From VGLO01 sp964599285 (GTDB taxonomy: Bacteria; Patescibacteriota; Minisyncoccia; Minisyncoccales; Staskawiczbacteraceae): DNA of 64,000 nt. The stretch covers positions 1-64,000 of the forward strand of contig CAZREI010000002.1 of assembly GCA_964599285.1 (NCBI GenBank), written 5' to 3'. The position numbers and the translations under genes were made by a program. Below the pieces are notes generated by a model. That model was not told the origin of the DNA. It was given only the letters and a program-made list of their open reading frames with translations, and made no database searches. Position 1 is the stretch's first letter; every line of letters begins with the position of its first letter. This document shows, piece after piece, positions 46,378 to 54,518 of the stretch.

Positions 46378-47109
46378 TTAATGACTTTCAATGGCGGTAT
46401 GTAGGGAAATTGAAACCAGGGTGAGCATGGCAAAGACAAACGACTGGATTAATCCTACAAAAATTTCCAGAAATAAAAATGGCAGCGGGACTACATACGG
46501 AACCAAGAAAAACACAATGGTCAGCAATACTTCACCGGCAAACACATTGCCAAACAACCGAAACGACAGCGAAATAATTTTAGCAAATTCTGAAACCAGT
46601 TCCAAAATTCCAATGAAAAATTTTATGGGATTTTGGAAATTGATAAATTTGCTAATGTGCGGCAAAACGCCCACCGCCATCATCCCCAACAAGTTAGTGA
46701 CAATCACGGAAATGACCGCAAAGGCCAGGGTGAAATTTAAATCAGCGGCCGGAGACCTAAACAGTGAAACTTCCCTGCCTCCGTTTTGGATGTACAGCGA
46801 CCCGACGCCGGGCAAAATTCCCGACAGATTGCAAATCATGATGAAAATAAAAATGGTGGCGATGAGCGGAAAATATTGCTCGGCTTTTTTTATGGATCCC
46901 AACATCCCTTCCATTAGGCCCAAGAGCCACTCAAAGCCCATTTCCACCACCGACTGGACCGCGCCCGGAACGATTTGGATTTTGCGATAGAAAAGAGCCG
47001 CGCCGGCCATCAGGATCAGTGAAACTACGAACGTGGAAAACAAGCTATTAGTGAAAGCAAAATGGCCAATTGAAAATATTTCCTGCGCTTTTAGAGAAAT
47101 TTCCTCCAT
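46378..47109 (-). CDS. atpB: F-type ATP synthase a subunit
   Basis: 243 residues, five to six membrane helices. Essential Arg in ISLSFRLFGNVFAGEVL (about 178-194). Channels protons to the c ring. First gene of the operon atpB-E-F-H-A-G-mazG-D-C. Its promoter ends 8 bases before the ATG, so translation is probably leaderless. Confidence 0.97.
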   Translation of the reverse strand: MEEISLKAQEIFSIGHFAFTNSLFSTFVVSLILMAGAALFYRKIQIVPGAVQSVVEMGFEWLLGLMEGMLGSIKKAEQYFPLIATIFIFIMICNLSGILPGVGSLYIQNGGREVSLFRSPAADLNFTLAFAVISVIVTNLLGMMAVGVLPHISKFINFQNPIKFFIGILELVSEFAKIISLSFRLFGNVFAGEVLLTIVFFLVPYVVPLPFLFLEIFVGLIQSFVFAMLTLVSISLHTAIESH

Positions 47110-47117
47110 ATCAAAAC

Positions 47118-47146
47118 ATCATAGTATACTATTTTGTTTTTTACAA
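47118..47146 (-). promoter_or_regulatory. promoter of the atp operon
   Basis: TTGTAA-17-TATGAT, with the ATG 8 bases past the -10. Confidence 0.7.
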
Positions 47147-47179
47147 TACGCGCGGCGGCCTTTTGGCCGCCGCGCGTAT
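47146..47179. repeat. GC-rich palindrome before atpB
   Basis: ATACGCGCGGCGGCC-tttt-GGCCGCCGCGCGTAT, perfect; between atpB and the gene at 47189. May end the upstream transcript although no T run follows. Confidence 0.85.
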
Positions 47180-47188
47180 ATTACAAAA

Positions 47189-47674
47189 TCAAAGTTCTGG
47201 CGCCGAAGAAACCCTTCTATATTCCAACCAAGTTAATACCACCATCACCATATCCAAGAGCGTAAAAACCAGCAACAGTCCCGAATGGCGGACGAAAAAA
47301 CGGTAAACCTGATAGACAATAAAAAAACTGTGAAAGATAATGGCCGCCGGATACGCCCATCGCTTGCCTTTGAGCAAGGCAACGACCAAAAAAATGTTAA
47401 CCAGGCCGTAAAACAAAAAGTAAAAAGCAATAAAATTTTTGGTGCTGGCTGAAAAGTTATCGGCTTGCCAGGTCAGGTATCCGGTCAGGTATTCCGAATG
47501 GTTGATGATGCGACGCTCGGTAATCCAAATGATGGCGTTGTAAATAGTTTCGGTCTTAAATAAAAAAAACAAGGCGCCAATCACGATTTCCCAGACGCCG
47601 TTGATTCCTTTGACCAAAATGACCGCTTCGAAAAGTTCATGGAGAATAGTGTTTTGCCAAAATTTTTTTATCAT
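47189..47674 (-). CDS. DUF2127 family membrane protein
   Basis: 161 residues, four membrane segments. LHELFEAVILVKGINGVWEI (11-30), then AFYFLFYGLVNIFLVVALLK and AIIFHSFFIVYQVYRF; the pattern fits DUF2127. Function unknown. Likely co-transcribed with the response regulators upstream (gap 11 bases). Confidence 0.85.
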   Translation of the reverse strand: MIKKFWQNTILHELFEAVILVKGINGVWEIVIGALFFLFKTETIYNAIIWITERRIINHSEYLTGYLTWQADNFSASTKNFIAFYFLFYGLVNIFLVVALLKGKRWAYPAAIIFHSFFIVYQVYRFFVRHSGLLLVFTLLDMVMVVLTWLEYRRVSSAPEL

Positions 47675-47685
47675 GTAACATTGGG

Positions 47686-48066
47686 TTATCGTGCTGCCAA
47701 TTTTTCTTTTGCCCGGGCGACAATATTACTGATGCGCATGTCGGACTTTACAATGTAATCAGCTCCCAACGATATATCAATAGCTTCGCTGACGTGCCCC
47801 TGGTCGCTTAAATTAGTCAGAAAAATCATCTTAGTTTCAATCCCCGCTTCTTTTATTTTTTTAGCCATGGTGATGCCGTCCATGATGGGCAAGTTGATGT
47901 CTATCATCATCAGGTCCGGATGCTCTTTTTGAGCCATGTCAAAACCTTCTTGGCCGTCTTTGGCAAATGCCATGGAAAATCCGGTACCGGCGAAAGCCTG
48001 CTCCAAAAGCCAGGAAAAATCCTTGTCGTCTTCCACAATGAGAATTTTTTTAAGCTGTTTATTCAT
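47686..48066 (-). CDS. single-domain response regulator
   Basis: 126 residues, receiver domain only: acidic pair ILIVEDDKDF (8-17), phospho-acceptor Asp in MMIDINLPIMDG (about 55), Thr in IFLTN and Lys in YIVKSD. No output domain, so it acts by protein contact, CheY-like. Follows another receiver protein and a histidine kinase. Confidence 0.95.
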   Translation of the reverse strand: MNKQLKKILIVEDDKDFSWLLEQAFAGTGFSMAFAKDGQEGFDMAQKEHPDLMMIDINLPIMDGITMAKKIKEAGIETKMIFLTNLSDQGHVSEAIDISLGADYIVKSDMRISNIVARAKEKLAAR

Positions 48067-48074
48067 GGAGATTA

Positions 48075-48476
48075 TTAATCTTTTTTATCAAGCTCTTTTG
48101 TCACCATGTCCGCCAGTTCCGTGGGAGTAATGCTGGATTTAAGCAAACATTTGTCGGGCTTGATGTACTGCATATTCTGCAGGGAATCGCTGGTGTAGTT
48201 GCTTAAAATAAAAACGATGAGATTTTTGGTTTGGTCGTTTTCGCGGATAGCCCGCAACACTTCCAGCCCGTTAATATCGGGCAGAGCCAGGTCAAGCAAT
48301 ACCAGCGAAGGATTTTCTTCCTTTTTTTCCTGCACCTTTTTTAACTTTTCCATGGTTTCCTTGCCCGTACTCATTCCTTCCACCAAAAAACCGGCGTGGG
48401 CCAATGCCGTTTTGTTGATGTACATGATGTCTAGTTCGTCTTCAATGAGCCAAATTTTTTGTTTTGATTTTATCAT
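48075..48476 (-). CDS. single-domain response regulator
   Basis: 133 residues, receiver only: IWLIEDELD (8-16), Asp in VLLDLALPDINGLEVLRAI (about 59), FILSNYTSD and LLKSS (Lys). Weakly similar to its neighbour; two output-less receivers in a row suggest a phosphorelay or two outputs of one kinase. Confidence 0.94.
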   Translation of the reverse strand: MIKSKQKIWLIEDELDIMYINKTALAHAGFLVEGMSTGKETMEKLKKVQEKKEENPSLVLLDLALPDINGLEVLRAIRENDQTKNLIVFILSNYTSDSLQNMQYIKPDKCLLKSSITPTELADMVTKELDKKD

Positions 48477-48480
48477 GAGT

Positions 48481-48615
48481 AGTTTTTGGTTTTAGGTTCC
48501 GGCCGCGCCGCCCGTTGGGCGGCGCGGCCTATTAGTTAAAGTTCTTTAGTTTTTAGTTTTAAAACTGGAAACTTTTTCAAACTTCAACTTTAAACTATCA
48601 ACTAATAACTGCGTT
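48481..48615. repeat. family 11 repeat (heptamer AGTTTTA/AAACTTT) with GC core
   Basis: AGTTTTTGGTTTTAGG, core GGCCGCGCCGCCC/GGGCGGCGCGGCC (48501-48529), then TTAGTTTTTAGTTTTAAAAC and AACTTCAACTTTAAAC. Confidence 0.85.
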
Positions 48616-48624
48616 ACTATAATC

Positions 48625-50358
48625 TTACCCTATCGGCAGCTCAATGTAAAAAGTGGATCCCTGGTTTTCGCCCTTGGACTCTGCCCAAATCTTGCCGTTA
48701 TGAGCTTTGATAATTTGCGTTGCCAGATACAAACCGATGCCGCTGCCAGAAGCAACATCCTTGGCCTTTTGATCCCGCTCAAACACGCGGTCAAACAAAG
48801 TTTTTAGGCTTTCGGGTGTCATGCCAATACCCGTATCGGCAATGGTAATTAAAATGGCGTTTTTGGAATTTTCGTTTTTTGGATTTTCATTGGAAATTGG
48901 TAATTGGGAATTGGAATTTATTTTCACCGTCACGCTTCCCTTCGGCGTGTACTTTATAGAATTATCAATGACATTGAAAATGGCTGCTTTTAATTTTTCT
49001 CGGTCGGCGGTGATGCTTACGTCCTTGGCCATTTTTTCCAGCTTCAACACAACCCCTTTTGATTCGGCCTTAAACGAAAGTTCGTTTACAATTTCATCCA
49101 ACATTGGTGAAATCGCAATGCCAGGCTTTAATGTTACCGGATTTTTGCCCAACTGAAACTGCGTCACATCCAAAAAATTGTTGACTTTACGAATCATGTT
49201 TTGCGCCACGGCTTGCATTTTTTTGATGACCTCCAGCGTTTTTTTGTTCTGCTTGCCAAAGGTACCATTAAGCAACAGGTCGGAGTAGCCCATGATGGAA
49301 GTCAGCGGCGTTCGCAAATCGTGCTGGGTATTTTGCACAAACTGGTTTTTGATTTTATCCAACTTTTCCAGTTCTTCATTGGCCTTTTTTTCAACCAGGT
49401 AGGCCCGGTCAATATTTTCCTTGGCCCGCTTTTCCGTAACATAAGCGCGCCGAACATCCTCAGCCATAGCGGCAATCTTCTCCCGCTGCTGCACCTCCCT
49501 CAAAACCCCGCGAATCAATAAAATGCCAAAGATAAGTACTGACAAAAAAACCGAAGACCGGTAGAAGATGACAACCAAAGAATCCGCCTGAGTGATTTCT
49601 AAAAAAGTAACCACCGAAAGTGCGAAGACCAAAGCCGCAGTTCCAATAACTCTGATATTGAATAATTTATGCCTAATGATTGCGTAGGAAGTAAATAAAA
49701 TAAATGGAAAAACAAATAAAGAACCGAATGGTGCAAATCTGGGATTACCAAACACTGTTGGTAATATTAAATTAAATAAAATGTGCAAAACAAAAGTAAT
49801 AGTTACACCTGTAAGCAATAATCTTAACTCACTTTTTTCCGTCGTATTAGTTGCTTTGATTAATTTTCTACACAATAAATAAATTGCATAGACTATTAAA
49901 AAGATAACCGTAATACCAAAAATAATAACACCAAAACCATTGCTAACTTTTTCTATTCCTCCACTTTCTGAAAACTGGGTAACGCGCTCAAAAACAAATG
50001 GCGTCAAAGTTAGTAAGGTACTTAAAACTACCGCAGGAAGAACAAGTAAATAATAAACTTTTGGAAATGAGATTTTTTCTTGAGGGAAAATATAAAAAAG
50101 CCTATAAAGAAAAAAGCAATACAAAATTGCAAAAAAAACATGGGCTCTTAAAACCCAAATGGCTATATTTGATGGTAATGGTTGAAATATAAGATAATTT
50201 AAAATACCCCAAGGGATAGTTGAAATAACGAATGTGAAAAACGCACGATTTACCGCGCTCTTACTATTACTCAAAATAACAGTAAAACCCAAAACTCCAT
50301 TTGCTGCTAATGCAATGCCAACAAATAATAGATCAAAATTTTGAAAATAATCAGTCAT
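48625..50358 (-). CDS. membrane histidine kinase with 7-8 TM sensor
   Basis: 577 residues. About eight membrane helices (residues 10-285), a helical linker, HisKA with the H-box NTQHDLRTPLTSIMGYSD (His about 341), then HATPase with NVIDNSIKYTPKG (N box), ADTGIGMT and GSGIGLYLATQ. Inside the ATPase domain NSNSQLPISNENPKNENSKN is coded by a GGAATTGG heptamer repeat (48863-48920), placed between two strands. The signal sensed is unknown. Part of the operon with two receivers. Confidence 0.94.
   Translation of the reverse strand: MTDYFQNFDLLFVGIALAANGVLGFTVILSNSKSAVNRAFFTFVISTIPWGILNYLIFQPLPSNIAIWVLRAHVFFAILYCFFLYRLFYIFPQEKISFPKVYYLLVLPAVVLSTLLTLTPFVFERVTQFSESGGIEKVSNGFGVIIFGITVIFLIVYAIYLLCRKLIKATNTTEKSELRLLLTGVTITFVLHILFNLILPTVFGNPRFAPFGSLFVFPFILFTSYAIIRHKLFNIRVIGTAALVFALSVVTFLEITQADSLVVIFYRSSVFLSVLIFGILLIRGVLREVQQREKIAAMAEDVRRAYVTEKRAKENIDRAYLVEKKANEELEKLDKIKNQFVQNTQHDLRTPLTSIMGYSDLLLNGTFGKQNKKTLEVIKKMQAVAQNMIRKVNNFLDVTQFQLGKNPVTLKPGIAISPMLDEIVNELSFKAESKGVVLKLEKMAKDVSITADREKLKAAIFNVIDNSIKYTPKGSVTVKINSNSQLPISNENPKNENSKNAILITIADTGIGMTPESLKTLFDRVFERDQKAKDVASGSGIGLYLATQIIKAHNGKIWAESKGENQGSTFYIELPIG
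48863..48920. repeat. in-frame heptamer repeat (family 16) inside the kinase
   Basis: TTTTGGAATTTTCG, GGATTTTCATTGGAAATTGG, TAATTGGGAATTGGAATT; same words as the intergenic copy 61919-62040. Confidence 0.88.
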
Positions 50359-50361
50359 AGA

Positions 50362-51435
50362 CTAAAGCCACTGAATTTCTGGTTTCTTTTTCAAGGATTG
50401 GGCAGTCGGCGGAGCGGCGTACCCTATCCTAAAACTAAAAGTTGGAATTCTTCCTGAAGTACTAAAAATTTTCACAATATTTTGATAAGCTTTTTTTATA
50501 AACACTACCTGATTTGGTGTAAATTCTTCTGGAGTTTCCTCCTGCATCCTCTGTCCTATATATAAAAGGCCTGCTGACACTGGTTGGAAACTTAGTCCTA
50601 AAGAAGTCACGGTAAGCCAAAATAATTGAAGAATTCTTCCAGTTTCAATAAAGTCTTTAGGTAAATCACTTTTAGCAACAATTAAACCTATCGCAGAGCA
50701 GTTACAATAGAGCTCTTCTCTCTTTTTTGCAGCTTTTACTGATATCTTAAATTTATTTAGTATCTTTAAAATATTCCAATTACTAAACAGGTATTTAAAT
50801 ATAATTCGCATTAAAAATGGGAGCTCCTTAGTCCCGACATACAAACCTTCTCGTTTCTTTTTCTCTTCTTCTACGGTCCAGCTTACTTTTGCAAAAAAAG
50901 CTTTATGAATATCAAAGTTTTCAAAAATTAATCTATCCGCCATACTAAACGAACCTGAAAGATTGCTTATATCTTCAACATTCTGTTTTAATAAAATCTC
51001 TAATCCTGAATTTTTTATTGATTCACAAAATGCTTTTATTGACTTTTCGTCCTCCTGTTTGAGGGGGATCTTTTTGTAAGGTTTTCTATTTGTAGCACGC
51101 TTCAAAATAAAAGGAAAAAGATAATTATAAGGATATTTGATATCACTTTTTTCAAAACTTATTTCTGCAACTAAATCAACTTCATTTTCTTTTGGAAACA
51201 AAGTTAAGTTCCCTCTATACCCTTTTTCTGATGCAGTAATTAAAATATTCTCAATTAAGGCTCCGTGAGCAATAAACGATCCTCTTTGTTGATAATTAAA
51301 TAAGAATTTATCCTTATTAGGAAGATTCCATAGAAAAATTTTATTATCGCTGACAACAAATCTCCATGGCTGGGAATTATTTCCAGATGGAGCGTTTACG
51401 GCAATATTCAAAATTTCATTAATTATTCCTTTCAT
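50362..51435 (-). CDS. nitroreductase-family FMN protein
   Basis: 357 residues from ATG at 51435 (MKGIINEILNIAVNAPSGNN). FMN-binding start NAPSGNNSQPWRFVVS (13-28) and the late LQLFWLTVTSLGLSFQPVSA (about 270-289) are nitroreductase marks; the long middle is poorly conserved, as in Acg-type proteins. It directly follows the ThiF gene (stop and start 3 bases apart). Sizes 359 + 357 add up to the ThiF-nitroreductase fusion known as Rv1355c/MoeY type (from memory), so I read the pair as a split form. Confidence 0.82.
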   Translation of the reverse strand: MKGIINEILNIAVNAPSGNNSQPWRFVVSDNKIFLWNLPNKDKFLFNYQQRGSFIAHGALIENILITASEKGYRGNLTLFPKENEVDLVAEISFEKSDIKYPYNYLFPFILKRATNRKPYKKIPLKQEDEKSIKAFCESIKNSGLEILLKQNVEDISNLSGSFSMADRLIFENFDIHKAFFAKVSWTVEEEKKKREGLYVGTKELPFLMRIIFKYLFSNWNILKILNKFKISVKAAKKREELYCNCSAIGLIVAKSDLPKDFIETGRILQLFWLTVTSLGLSFQPVSAGLLYIGQRMQEETPEEFTPNQVVFIKKAYQNIVKIFSTSGRIPTFSFRIGYAAPPTAQSLKKKPEIQWL

Positions 51436-51438
51436 CAA

Positions 51439-52518
51439 CTATCGTGAAATAAAATCATCGAATGTCACCCGACTCCTTCCGCTTTTCACAGGCTCTCCAA
51501 GAGCAATCTTTCTGGCAATAAAACACGCAATACCAGAAGCTATGGTTACCGTGCTCATCAGCTGAGGCCTTCCCACTAAAGTTTTGCCGATCTCTTTTAC
51601 CGAATCCATCACTTTTGGTGGAATATTCTGGGGCCCTACAATCTGCACTACATATTTATTGACTTCTGCTTTAGGAACTTTGCCTTGCAACAAATCATCT
51701 AAGATTTTTTCCTCAACCATTCCATTAAATATTTTGGTATCTAGGTCATTGTCATAGCGCTCCACATCAATGAGTACAGAGTCTCCAATACTGGTAAGCA
51801 TGACCACGGGAATTTTTTGTTTTTTAGCTTCTTTCCTAAGTAAAATTTTCAATTCCAGATCATCAATAATTTCAAATACTAAATTTGTTTTTTGCTTGCC
51901 ACCTAAAAAATCACCCATAGTTTCTTTGGTAAGACCTTTTTCAAACGGTATTACATTTACATAGGGATCTAACTCATATAACTGCTTGCTGATAATATCT
52001 ATTTTTGGAGATCCCACGTCAGAAAGCTTTCCCCTCACCCTATTTAAATTGGTTGTTTCCAGAGTATCAAAATCAGCAATTTTTATATGTTTTGGAAACC
52101 CATTATATAAAAGTGTTGTGGCAATATTTCCTCCCACGGAAAGACCGGCAATGGCAATGGTAAAATTCCGTAACTTTTGTTGCTCTTCCGCAGTAATAAT
52201 ATTTCTATTGCGATTTGTTCGCAATGCGTCATTTTCTTGTTCTGAAAGTGTATGTAAAAGGACATTGCTCCAGGGATAATAGATCCAATCGCCAAGTAAA
52301 TCTTGATCTTCTTGAGTTTTTATTTTTTTGAATACTAAGAATTCTTTATTAAATTCTTCTTTCCCTGCAATGTGCGCATTTCTTATCTCAAAAAACTCTT
52401 TTAGTTGTTGTAAATAAACATCAACTACTTTGGGTTTATATTTATCTTCAAGATTAGTAATTTCTTTTTCAGTGTATGCGCCCTCTTTTAAAATAGTGGG
52501 GTTTTTTAAATTATCCAT
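51439..52518 (-). CDS. ThiF/E1-like adenylyltransferase
   Basis: 359 residues. Nucleotide loop FTIAIAGLSVGGNIATTLLY (about 122-141), ADFDTLETTNLNRV (about 150-163) with the Asp and Asn-Arg of E1 enzymes, and IDIISKQLYELDPYVNVIPF. No CxxC zinc pairs and no clear catalytic Cys, so it may only adenylate. N-terminal 100 residues are extra. Operon with the methyltransferase (upstream) and nitroreductase (downstream); product unknown. Confidence 0.85.
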   Translation of the reverse strand: MDNLKNPTILKEGAYTEKEITNLEDKYKPKVVDVYLQQLKEFFEIRNAHIAGKEEFNKEFLVFKKIKTQEDQDLLGDWIYYPWSNVLLHTLSEQENDALRTNRNRNIITAEEQQKLRNFTIAIAGLSVGGNIATTLLYNGFPKHIKIADFDTLETTNLNRVRGKLSDVGSPKIDIISKQLYELDPYVNVIPFEKGLTKETMGDFLGGKQKTNLVFEIIDDLELKILLRKEAKKQKIPVVMLTSIGDSVLIDVERYDNDLDTKIFNGMVEEKILDDLLQGKVPKAEVNKYVVQIVGPQNIPPKVMDSVKEIGKTLVGRPQLMSTVTIASGIACFIARKIALGEPVKSGRSRVTFDDFISR

Positions 52519-52547
52519 TCTATTATGTCGAGTTATATTTTAAAACT

Positions 52548-53213
52548 TTATTTTTTACTAACTTTTCTAGCTAATATTTTTGCAGATATATTAAATATGG
52601 GACTTCCATCTAATTTTTTGCCAAATGCCTTTCTCTTAACTTCATTGTATTCTAAAATTTCCCAACCCATATACATCTCTTTCAATTCGCCCTCATCTGG
52701 ATAAAAATTATCTGTTTTGGGATCCTCCCTAAAAAAATCACCATTTTTCGTAAAAACCGTTATCGCATTTAATCCTTTAAGATTAGTGTGCTCCTGAATT
52801 TCCCGTATTAGTTTTATTGCTTCCTCATAAGACAAATGATGCAGCATAAAAGTAGAGACTAACACATCAAAATTACTATCAAGATTTAAATGGCGGCTAT
52901 CTACAATTTCTGTTTTTATACCTAAATCTTTTTCCTGAGATACTTTTTTTATTTTTTCTATTCCAACTTTGGAAATATCTTCTGCCGTAACTTCAAATCC
53001 ATTTTCAGCCAAAAATATAGAATTTCTCCCTTCACCAGCTCCTAATTCTAAAACGGAACCTGAATTGCGATATTTTAGTATATCTTCAACAATTTTTTCT
53101 GGTTTTCCTTGGCCAAAAGTAACCCCATTTTCAGAATACATTTTGTCATAATGTTCTGCTATCTTATCTGCTGCTCCATCTTCACTTTCATTATTTTTTA
53201 ACTGCTCTGCCAT
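52548..53213 (-). CDS. class I SAM-dependent methyltransferase
   Basis: 221 residues from ATG at 53213 (MAEQLKNNESEDGAADKIAE). Motif I SVLELGAGEGRNSIFLAENG (about 53-72), then VTAEDISKVGIEKIKK and FDVLVSTFMLHHLSYEEA. Close in pattern to TehB-like methyltransferases (GKPEKIVEDIL start, ISKVGIEK). Upstream in-frame codons have no ribosome site and were left out. First gene of a three-gene operon. Confidence 0.85.
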   Translation of the reverse strand: MAEQLKNNESEDGAADKIAEHYDKMYSENGVTFGQGKPEKIVEDILKYRNSGSVLELGAGEGRNSIFLAENGFEVTAEDISKVGIEKIKKVSQEKDLGIKTEIVDSRHLNLDSNFDVLVSTFMLHHLSYEEAIKLIREIQEHTNLKGLNAITVFTKNGDFFREDPKTDNFYPDEGELKEMYMGWEILEYNEVKRKAFGKKLDGSPIFNISAKILARKVSKK

Positions 53214-53355
53214 AAATTTACTACTAGGAATATTTTGATTTCGTTGCTGTATTTTACCATAAATCGGTTCAATCAGGCAACTGAAAGCTGTACATTTGTA
53301 TATTTTCTTTACCTTGTTCATTGAGAAATAGATTCTGTCTCATTACCCAACACCA

Positions 53356-53382
53356 TTGACAATGGAGGGCATATGATATAAT
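53356..53382 (+). promoter_or_regulatory. promoter of the 53437-55528 operon
   Basis: TTGACA-15-TATAAT (a short spacer); ATG 54 bases past the -10. Confidence 0.65.
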
Positions 53383-53436
53383 GTAAAAATAGTTTTTGGT
53401 ACTTTGAAAATCCGAACTTCAATTTGGAGGATTGTT

Positions 53437-53931
53437 ATGTCTCATGCTATATCTAAGCAAAAAGTCTACGAAATGCTGATTGAGGAGATTAACCAAGTTA
53501 TTGATAGGCTCACGAAGGTATATGAGACCACAAGTGATGCTGCGGTCAAGGCGCAGGGACGTATGGAATCACGCTACGACACGACCAAGGAAGAGCAAAG
53601 TAAGCTCGCAGATGCTATTGGTATGCAAGTTTATGAGCATAGGAAGCGTCTTAAGTCGCTTCAGTATTTCTGGTCTATAACAACGAAAAACGTAGGGACA
53701 GTTATTGGTCCCGGGTCGTTAGTTATAGTTGAAGCTGATAATCAAGAAGAAGTATACTTTATTATTGAATCAGGGAGCGGTTACGTTTTTGAACTAGAAG
53801 GTTGCGAAATTGTTTGTATCTCTGTTCAGACGCCGCTCGCTCAATCACTAACTGGGCACAAACAAGGTGAAGTAGTGGAAGTGATAGTTGGGGGGGAAAA
53901 ACGCTTACTAACTATCAAGTCCCTGCAGTAA
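53437..53931 (+). CDS. GreA/GreB-like protein
   Basis: 164 residues from ATG at 53437 with GGAGG 7 bases upstream. N-terminal helical hairpin (KQKVYEMLIEEINQVIDRLT ... YEHRKRLKSLQ) and a C-terminal domain with TVIGPGSLVIVEADNQEEVY and TPLAQSLTGHKQGEVVEVIV, the GreA/B-type FKBP-like fold (S-PLG-AL-G--GD pattern). Such proteins bind RNA polymerase; the coiled-coil tip acidic pair needed for cleavage is not evident. First gene of a plus-strand operon. Confidence 0.8.
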   Translation: MSHAISKQKVYEMLIEEINQVIDRLTKVYETTSDAAVKAQGRMESRYDTTKEEQSKLADAIGMQVYEHRKRLKSLQYFWSITTKNVGTVIGPGSLVIVEADNQEEVYFIIESGSGYVFELEGCEIVCISVQTPLAQSLTGHKQGEVVEVIVGGEKRLLTIKSLQ

Positions 53932-53951
53932 TCCAACTGAAAGGATTTGAG

Positions 53952-54518
53952 ATGAAACTGGAACATGTCTTTGTTAGTATTGATGGAGTAGATGGTGTTG
54001 GCAAGACCACGGTAGCAAAGCTTCTTGCTGCTGATGGATCTTTCCAATATCACAAGTCTCCAACCAGCCCTTTTGCGCAACTGCGAAAAGAAGTTGACGC
54101 TCACGCAAATCCGATTGAACGCTACTGCTTCTACCGTATAGCAACGCAGTTTGATTCAGCGCAGATAAGCAAGTTGCTGGAAACAAACTCAGTTGTCTGT
54201 GATCGCTACATTGCGTCAACGGCGGCATATCACATCGCAATGGACGCTCGTATTCGAGTTATCCATAGTGATGCGGAACTCCTTAAGCCACATTTTGCGT
54301 TTCTTCTAGGTGCTCGTTCGGAGATTCGTGATAAGCGAATACTTGAACGCGCAAAAGTGTTAAGCGATGTAAAACTTGAGAGAGATAGTATGCTCCTCGA
54401 TCGCGTCGCTGAAATTTTTATGTCGTTCGGTCTTACCTACATTGACACCAGCGACATCCCAGCTGAAGAAGTCGTACAAGTAATAAAGCGCATCGTTGCG
54501 CAAGGAGGAATACCATGA
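53952..54518 (+). CDS. thymidylate-kinase-like P-loop protein
   Basis: 188 residues. Walker A SIDGVDGVGKTTVAKLLA (9-26), DR motif VVCDRYIASTAAYHIA (about 82-97) with the conserved Asp-Arg. Lid region KRILERAKVLSDVKLERD. dTMP kinase fold, but the N-terminal half is short and the TMP contacts are changed, so the substrate may be another nucleotide or a nucleoside-like metabolite. Overlaps the next gene by 4 bases. Confidence 0.8.
   Translation: MKLEHVFVSIDGVDGVGKTTVAKLLAADGSFQYHKSPTSPFAQLRKEVDAHANPIERYCFYRIATQFDSAQISKLLETNSVVCDRYIASTAAYHIAMDARIRVIHSDAELLKPHFAFLLGARSEIRDKRILERAKVLSDVKLERDSMLLDRVAEIFMSFGLTYIDTSDIPAEEVVQVIKRIVAQGGIP

Noticed and set aside
43260..47109. Sodium-type ATP synthase
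   Set aside because: The c subunit lacks the Gln and the Glu-Ser/Thr arrangement of sodium rings; AFAEAIAVY looks proton-type.
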